Source of the DNA: DASSSQ01 sp963839285
GTDB lineage: Bacteria > Actinomycetota > Thermoleophilia > Gaiellales > Gaiellaceae
NCBI GenBank assembly: GCA_963839285.1
Contig: CAWIUN010000009.1
Coordinates: forward strand, 1 to 64,000
DNA length: 64,000 nt
Direction: 5' to 3'
Position numbers and translations under genes: made by a program. How positions within the stretch are numbered: position 1 is the first letter of the stretch; each line of letters opens with the position of its first letter. The notes under the pieces are model-generated. The model saw only the letters and a list, made by a program, of their open reading frames with translations. It did no database searches and had not been told where the DNA came from. This document shows, piece after piece, positions 59,879-64,000 of the stretch.

Positions 59879-61233
59879 CGCCGCACCTCGCCCGTCGTGG
59901 TCAGGTTCGAGGCGAGCGTCGGGTAGCGCTCGGTCAGGAGCAGCAGGTAGCCGAAGGTCTGCGCCTGGTAGCGCAGGCAGTAGGCGGCGAGGTCGCGCAT
60001 GCCCCTCGGGACCCGGCCGATGCAGACGGCGACGACCCAGGCGAGGACGCCGACGAGCTGGAGCACGTAGCCGAGCACGGACATGAGGACGTAGGCCGGG
60101 ATCACGAGCACGATCCGCAGGGCGACCTTCCAGCGCTCCTGCTCGGCCGGCGGCGCGATCACGACGTCGACCGGGTAGCTGCCCTCCCAGCCGCGGAAGC
60201 TCGGGTACGGCTCGGCGACGAGCCACGTGTAGGCGTTCACGTGCGCCTGGAAGCGGACGAAGCGGGCGAGGAACGCGTGCAGGCCCGCCGGGATGCGGCC
60301 GCGGACGAGCGCGATCGCCCAGCCGACGACGGCGGCGAGGAGGGCGACGAGCTGCCAGCCGGCGAGGACGGCGAGGAGCGGCAGCGCCAGGACGAGCCGC
60401 AGCGCCGCGGTCAGCCGCCAGCGCACGCGGTCGTCGGCGACGACGAGCTCGACCGGGTGCCGCTCGGGCGCCGCGCCCGTGAACTGCGGCTCGCGCTTCT
60501 CGCGGAAGGCGGCGACGCCCTCGGCGAAGTCGGGCGTCTTCGTCGCCTCCGACTGCAGCCGCGCCTCGAGCTCGAGCTGCTGCTCGAGGGTCGCCGTGCC
60601 CGCGTGGTCGAAGAGCCTCTTCGTCAGCGCGATCCCGCGGGTCGGCATCTCGGCGTAGCGCTCGGCGAGCTGGCGCGCGTGCCGCTCGAGCTCGTCGTCG
60701 GGGACGACCGCGGTGACGAGGCCCCACTCGAGCGCCTCCCGGGCCGAGAGCTTGTGCCCGCTCGTCATCCACTCGAAGGCGCGCGCGTAGCCGAGCAGCC
60801 GGTGGACGAAGAACGAGCCGCCCGCGTCGGGGACGAGGCCGATGCCGATGAACGCCGGCACGAAGCTCGCCGACTCGGCGGCGATGCGGACGTCGCAGGC
60901 GCAGGCGAGCGAGAGCCCCGCGCCGGCGGCGGGCCCGTTCACGGCCGCGATCACCGGCTTCTCGAGCCGGCGGATCGCGAGCACGTTCGGGTGGTAGCGC
61001 TCGCGGAGGGCGTCGCCCGTGTCCATCTGCGCGAACTCGGCGAGATCCTGGCCGACGCAGAAGCCGCGGCCGGCACCGGTGAGCACGACCGCGCGGACCG
61101 CCGGGTCGGCGGCCTGCCCGAGGGCGTCGCGCAGCGCCGCGTGCGCCGCCCCGTTCAACGCGTTCAGCACGTCGGGACGGTTCAGCGTGATCGTCGTCAA
61201 CGCGCCGTCGCGGCGCCACTCGACCTCGGCCAT
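59875..61233 (-). CDS. enoyl-CoA hydratase/isomerase (PaaG-like) fused to DUF4389 membrane repeats
   Basis: 452 residues, intact. Residues 1-255 form a crotonase-fold enzyme: ALTTITLNRPDVLNALNGAA, GAGRGFCVGQDLAEFAQM, VNGPAAGAGLSLACACDVRI (oxyanion hole), GLVPDAGGSFFVHRLLGYA (conserved Asp of PaaG-type isomerases) and the end box FAEGVAAFREKREPQFTG. Residues 265-452 hold two DUF4389-type repeats with hydrophobic hairpins (LRLVLALPLLAVLAGWQLVA, VALRIVLVIPAYVLMSVLGY), each followed by FVRFQAHVNAYTWLVAEPYP or YCLRYQAQTFGYLLLLTERY. No stop is seen in any frame across the junction. TATGCT (61242-61247) is 8 nt from the ATG. It may act on oxepin/epoxy-CoA from the paa pathway at the membrane. Confidence 0.85.
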   Translation of the reverse strand: MAEVEWRRDGALTTITLNRPDVLNALNGAAHAALRDALGQAADPAVRAVVLTGAGRGFCVGQDLAEFAQMDTGDALRERYHPNVLAIRRLEKPVIAAVNGPAAGAGLSLACACDVRIAAESASFVPAFIGIGLVPDAGGSFFVHRLLGYARAFEWMTSGHKLSAREALEWGLVTAVVPDDELERHARQLAERYAEMPTRGIALTKRLFDHAGTATLEQQLELEARLQSEATKTPDFAEGVAAFREKREPQFTGAAPERHPVELVVADDRVRWRLTAALRLVLALPLLAVLAGWQLVALLAAVVGWAIALVRGRIPAGLHAFLARFVRFQAHVNAYTWLVAEPYPSFRGWEGSYPVDVVIAPPAEQERWKVALRIVLVIPAYVLMSVLGYVLQLVGVLAWVVAVCIGRVPRGMRDLAAYCLRYQAQTFGYLLLLTERYPTLASNLTTTGEVRR

Positions 61234-61256
61234 CGCGGCCGAGCATATAGCCGCCG

Positions 61257-62026
61257 TCAGCCGGTGAAGCGCACGAGCGCCAGCGCGACGAGCGCGATCC
61301 CGGCCGGCGCGAGCGCGGTCACGTCGATCGCCGGGACGACGCCTGCTAGAGCAGACGGGCGAGCTCGGCCGTGCCGACGGCGAGCGCGAGGCCGGCGGAG
61401 ACGCTCGTCAGCGCGAGGTTCCAGCGGCGCGTCGCGAGCGCCTTCCGGTAGGCGCGCGCCATCGCCGCGGCGTCGGCGCTGTCGATCAGCGTCATCCCGG
61501 CCGAGAAGACGAGCGGGAGCGCGAGCACGACCGGCAGCGGCGCGCCCGCGGTCATGACGACGAGGACGAGCACGCTGGCGGCGTCGAAGCCGAGCCCGAA
61601 GACGAGCCCGAGCGGGTAGAGGTGCCACGGCTTGGCGATCCGCGCGAAGAGCCGGTCGAGCCGGTGCCGGCGCGTCCGCATCAGCGTCAGGTTCGAGACG
61701 CCGAGCGCGCAGAGCGTCGTCCCGGAGACGGCGGCGCCGACCTCGGGCGAGGGCAGGACGCCGAGCCCGTACGAGGCGGCGACGACGACCGCGAGGACGA
61801 CGGTCGAGTGGCCGAGCGAGAAGATCAGGCCGACGGGGCCGCCGCGCAGCTGCCGCCGGGTCGCGTTGTCGATCGCGAGCAGGTGGTCCGGGTCGAAGCC
61901 GTGCCGGAGGCCGAGCACGTAGGCGAGGCCGGCCGCGCCGAGCAGCGAGGGCCGGGCGCCGGCGTAGAGCCCGACGAGCGTGAGGCCGGCGACGTGGAGC
62001 ACCGCGATCGGGACGACGACCTTCAT
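61257..62026 (-). CDS. nickel/cobalt permease (NiCoT/NicO family), one frame switch
   Basis: A nickel uptake permease serving the hydrogenase. The HX4DH signature is in LRHGFDPDHLLAIDNATR (about 38-55), followed by LGHSTVVLAVVVAASYGLG, FGLGFDAASVLVLVVM (second family box) and LPLVFSAGMTLIDSADAAAM. The last helix (VTALAPAGIALVALALVRFT) is in a shifted frame after about 61346, where one extra base makes a false TAG. About 256 residues, shorter than HoxN but like NixA-type actinobacterial forms. ATG at 62026 overlaps the HypA-like stop (ATGA). Confidence 0.85.
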
Positions 62027-62265
62027 GTCTCGACGGCGACGCTCTCGAGCAGCACCGACTGCGCGCGCGGGTCGGTCGCCGGGATCGGCTCGCCGAAGAC
62101 GACCTCGACGCCCGCCAGCGGCGTGTCCTGCAGGTGCTCGACGAAGTGCTCCGGCGTGAAGTGCGAGAGCGAGCCGAGCCGGACCCGGAGCCGCACCGGC
62201 CGCGCGTCCCCGGCCGCGGCGGCGACCGCCCCGACGAGGTCGTCCATCAGCTTCCGCTCGTGCAC
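62023..62265 (-). CDS. short HypA-like protein without zinc ribbon
   Basis: An 80-residue protein starting HERKLMDDLVGAVAAAAGDA after a GTG-encoded Met. The Met-His-Glu start holds the nickel-binding His2 of HypA. It continues with VRLRVRLGSLSHFTPEHFVE (the LexGxLsxxxPexf pattern) and ends with an edge strand (VEVVFGEPIPATDP). HypA proteins then carry a zinc ribbon with two CxxC pairs; here none exists and the gene stops. The frame is intact and start and stop overlap both neighbours, so this is a real short form. It might still bind nickel and deliver it to the hydrogenase. Confidence 0.75.
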   Translation of the reverse strand: MHERKLMDDLVGAVAAAAGDARPVRLRVRLGSLSHFTPEHFVEHLQDTPLAGVEVVFGEPIPATDPRAQSVLLESVAVET

Positions 62266-62711
62266 CGCTCCACCTCCTCGACCGCGCGCGGGATCGCCGC
62301 CTCGACCTCGGGCGAGAGCGCGGCGCCCGTGTCGAAGCAGGCGCCCTCGACGGCGACGACGTACGCCCGCTCCGGCAGCCGGCCGAGCGCGCGCGCCAGC
62401 TCGACCGTGTCGGCGAGCGAGAAGTGGTGCGTCGAGCCCTTGAAGAGCTCGGCCGGCAGCTGCTCGGCGGCGAGGTCGATCCGGTAGACGGTGCCGGGCG
62501 CGCCGCCGCCGCGCGCCGCGTCGACGAGCACGAGCGGGTCGGCGCCCTCGAGCTCGTCGAGCAGCCCCGTCGGCTCGGCCTCGCTGACGATGACCCGCAC
62601 CCCGCGCAGGCGCCGCGCGATCTCGAGCCCGACGGCGTCGTCGCCGCGCAGCTCGTTCCCGAGCGCGACTACGAGCGCTCGACGTCGAGCGTCAGGAAGT
62701 GGGTCGCGCAC
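62247..62711 (-). CDS. hydrogenase maturation endopeptidase (HycI/HyaD family)
   Basis: A nickel-dependent protease that removes the C-terminal peptide of the large hydrogenase subunit. About 154 residues: ALVVALGNELRGDDAVGLEI (GNxLxxDDxxG), RVIVSEAEPTGLLDELEGA (Glu ligand region), DPLVLVDAARGGGAPGTVYR (conserved Asp) and STHHFSLADTVELARALGRL (His ligand). The GTG at 62711 lies 43 nt inside the large-subunit gene; the frame has no other start before ALVVALGN. It overlaps the HypA-like gene by 19 nt. The large subunit here ends DPCISCATHFLTLDVERS, so the peptide cleaved after the His would be about nine residues. Confidence 0.85.
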   Translation of the reverse strand: MRDPLPDARRRALVVALGNELRGDDAVGLEIARRLRGVRVIVSEAEPTGLLDELEGADPLVLVDAARGGGAPGTVYRIDLAAEQLPAELFKGSTHHFSLADTVELARALGRLPERAYVVAVEGACFDTGAALSPEVEAAIPRAVEEVERCTSGS

Positions 62712-63980
62712 GAGATGCAGGGGTCGTAGTTGCGGATCGCCTGCTCGCACTTCCAGCGCAGCTCGTCCTCGGGCAGCTGCACGTACGCCGTCACGAAGCG
62801 ATGGAGGTCCTCCTCGATCTGGCCCTGGTTCTGCGAGGTCGGCGGCACGATCTTCGCGTCGACGATCGAGCCGTCGGCGGCGAGCTCGTAGCGGTGGTAG
62901 AGGATCCCGCGCGGCGCCTCGGTGCAGCCGTGGCCGACGCCCGCCCGCGGCGTGCACTCGACGAACGGCTGCTCCGGCGGCTGGTAGGCGCGGACGATCC
63001 GCAGCGCCTCCTCGGCGGCCTCGACCAGCTCGACCGCGCGGACGACGATGCTCTTGAACGGGTTGCGGACGACCTCCTCGAGCCCGGCCGCCTCCGCCGC
63101 CTCGAGCGCCGCGGTCGAGAGCCGGTCGCGGAAGAGCGCGTAGCGCGCCAGCGGGCCGACGAGGTACGAGCCGCGCTCGCGCAGCCGCGCGTGCAGCGCG
63201 TTCGAGTGCTCGACGTGCACCTCCTCGACGTGCTCGAAGAACTCGGAGATCTCGATGTCGAGGCCCTTGTTCGAGACGAGCCGGCGGCCCGCGGTCGATC
63301 GGGTAGCGGCCCTCCTGCGCGAGCGCGACGAACTCGTAGTCGTGCTCGAAGTCGGGGAAGTCGAGCGTCGCCGCCCAGGCGACGGTGTCGAGCGCGGCGT
63401 CGCGGGCCCAGACGAGCTCCGGCTCGAGCGCGGCCAGCTCGGCGGGCTCGGGCGCCCGGTAGAAGCCGCCGACGCGGACGTTGATCGGGTGCACCTCGCG
63501 GCCGCCGACGACCGTCATCAGCCGGTTGCCGAGCTTCTTCAGCCGCAGCGCCTTCTCGACCACGTCGGGCGCGACCGAGGCGAGCTCGATCGCCGAGTCG
63601 TAGCCGAGGAAGTCCGGCGCGTGCAGGAGGTAGACGTGCAGCGCGTGGCTCTCGATCCACTCGCCGCAGTAGAGGAGCCGGCGCAGCGCCTCGATCCGCG
63701 GCGGCACCTCGACGCCGCAGACCTCCTCCATCGCCAGGCACGAGCTCATCTGGTAGGCGACCGGGCAGATGCCGCAGATCCGGGCGGTCACGTCGGGCGC
63801 CTCGGTGAACGGGCGCCCGCGCAGCAGGCCCTCGAAGAAGCGCGGCGGCTCGTAGATCCGCAGCTTCACGTCCTCGACCGCGCCGTCGTGGAGCGTCACG
63901 AGCATGCCGCCCTCGCCCTCGACCCGCGCCAGGTAGTCGGTGCGGATCTCGCGCGTTCCCGGCGCGGTCGTCTCAGGCAT
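62669..63980 (-). CDS. NiFe hydrogenase large subunit (group 3-like), one frame switch
   Basis: The catalytic subunit of a cytosolic NiFe hydrogenase. L1 motif RICGICPVAYQMSSCLAMEE (first CxxC, about 65-70), SHALHVYLLHAPDFLG, VGGREVHPINVRVGGFYRAP and the L2 motif RNYDPCISCATHFLTLDVE with the last CxxC near the end. Both L2 residues are Cys, so it is not a NiFeSe enzyme. The frame switches near 63295 at RRLVSNKGLDIEISEFFEHV. About 437 residues. Sequence style is closest to group 3b/3d, which couple hydrogen to NAD(P). The small subunit and diaphorase genes must lie to the right of the window. ATG at 63980. Confidence 0.88.
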
Positions 63981-64000
63981 GGAGGGCCTCCCGGAAGCTC
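63973..64000 (-). CDS. 3' end of upstream gene, probably hydrogenase small subunit
   Basis: Only the last eight codons (SFREALHA) and TGA (complement 63973-63975) are inside the window. The stop overlaps the large-subunit ATG, so the two are coupled. In group 3 hydrogenase operons the gene just before the large subunit is usually the iron-sulfur small subunit, but the sequence available is too short to prove it. Confidence 0.4.

Noticed and set aside
61340..61352. TAG in the nickel permease as a recoded or premature stop
   Set aside because: The last helix continues in a shifted frame right after it, so an insertion is the simpler reading.
62669..62740. Possible selenocysteine in the hydrogenase L2 motif
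   Set aside because: The motif reads DPCISC with two ordinary Cys codons.
1..64000. tRNA, rRNA, CRISPR, IS elements, prophage or attachment sites
   Set aside because: No cloverleaf-like gene, rRNA segment, regularly spaced repeats, transposase or integrase was seen on reading both strands.

Overview
The window is about 73% GC with nearly all codons ending in G or C. It contains a LysR and two TetR/sensor-type regulators, a Gram-positive-style menaquinol:cytochrome c reductase (QcrABC with a fused cytochrome b/c subunit), futalosine-pathway menaquinone genes, secreted proteins with the Ig-like tail typical of Solirubrobacterales, and many leaderless-looking promoters. Together these point to a chromosome segment of a deep-branching actinobacterium, most likely class Thermoleophilia (Gaiellales/Solirubrobacterales). 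The placement is inferred from gene content. No rRNA, tRNA, CRISPR array, insertion sequence or prophage was seen. Roughly 25 to 30 of about 75 genes switch reading frame once or more inside otherwise well-conserved proteins. This looks like single-base indels in a draft assembly, so such genes are annotated across the frame switch.

Layout. 1-3 kb (minus): surface polysaccharide operon end (FlgD-like secreted protein, O-antigen ligase, PIG-L deacetylase). 3-10.9 kb (minus): a tightly coupled operon joining a fumarate reductase/aspartate oxidase-like flavoprotein, class I fumarase alpha and beta, phosphosulfolactate synthase, sulfate activation and reduction genes cysH-cysD-cysN and a TSUP exporter. 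I read it as a candidate sulfonate-forming pathway. 10.9-14.8 kb: secreted and membrane proteins, maleylacetate reductase-like enzyme with a LysR regulator, VOC protein. 14.8-24.8 kb: envelope polysaccharide genes (sugar transferase, AsnB, DUF354, CapD/WbpM-type epimerase, DegT aminotransferase, DedA) with a UvrD-type helicase. 24.9-35.4 kb: respiratory quinone island (unusual radical SAM enzyme, MqnC, MqnA, polyprenyl synthase, MenG, QcrCBA, UbiD). 35.4-39.6 kb: haem genes hemL and hemB with an AI-2E exporter. 39.8-47.7 kb: degenerate M23 protein, YmdB phosphodiesterase, GT-C glycosyltransferases, GtrA, Pcm, alkaline-phosphatase-family enzyme. 47.8-51.3 kb: thioredoxin-fold protein without cysteines and a 2-oxoacid dehydrogenase complex (E1 alpha, E1 beta, E2). 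52.3-55.2 kb: phenylacetyl-CoA epoxygenase genes paaABCD with divergent TetR regulator and an operator matching the Thermus PaaR site. 55.4-59.6 kb: zinc-ribbon protein, GAF-GAF histidine kinase, beta-carbonic anhydrase, DUF1697, SDR. 59.6-64 kb: a probable SelW-like selenoprotein with an in-frame UGA and a SECIS-like hairpin, an enoyl-CoA hydratase/PaaG-like protein fused to DUF4389 membrane repeats, and a NiFe hydrogenase operon (large subunit, maturation protease, truncated HypA-like protein, nickel permease).

The strongest candidates for something undescribed are the selenoprotein with its SECIS (59663-59878), the sulfonate-type operon (3583-10876) with a dyad operator, the non-canonical radical SAM enzyme in the menaquinone island (25439-26761), the PaaG-DUF4389 fusion (59875-61233), and a 21-bp palindrome found twice inside unrelated genes (48909-48929, 54568-54588).
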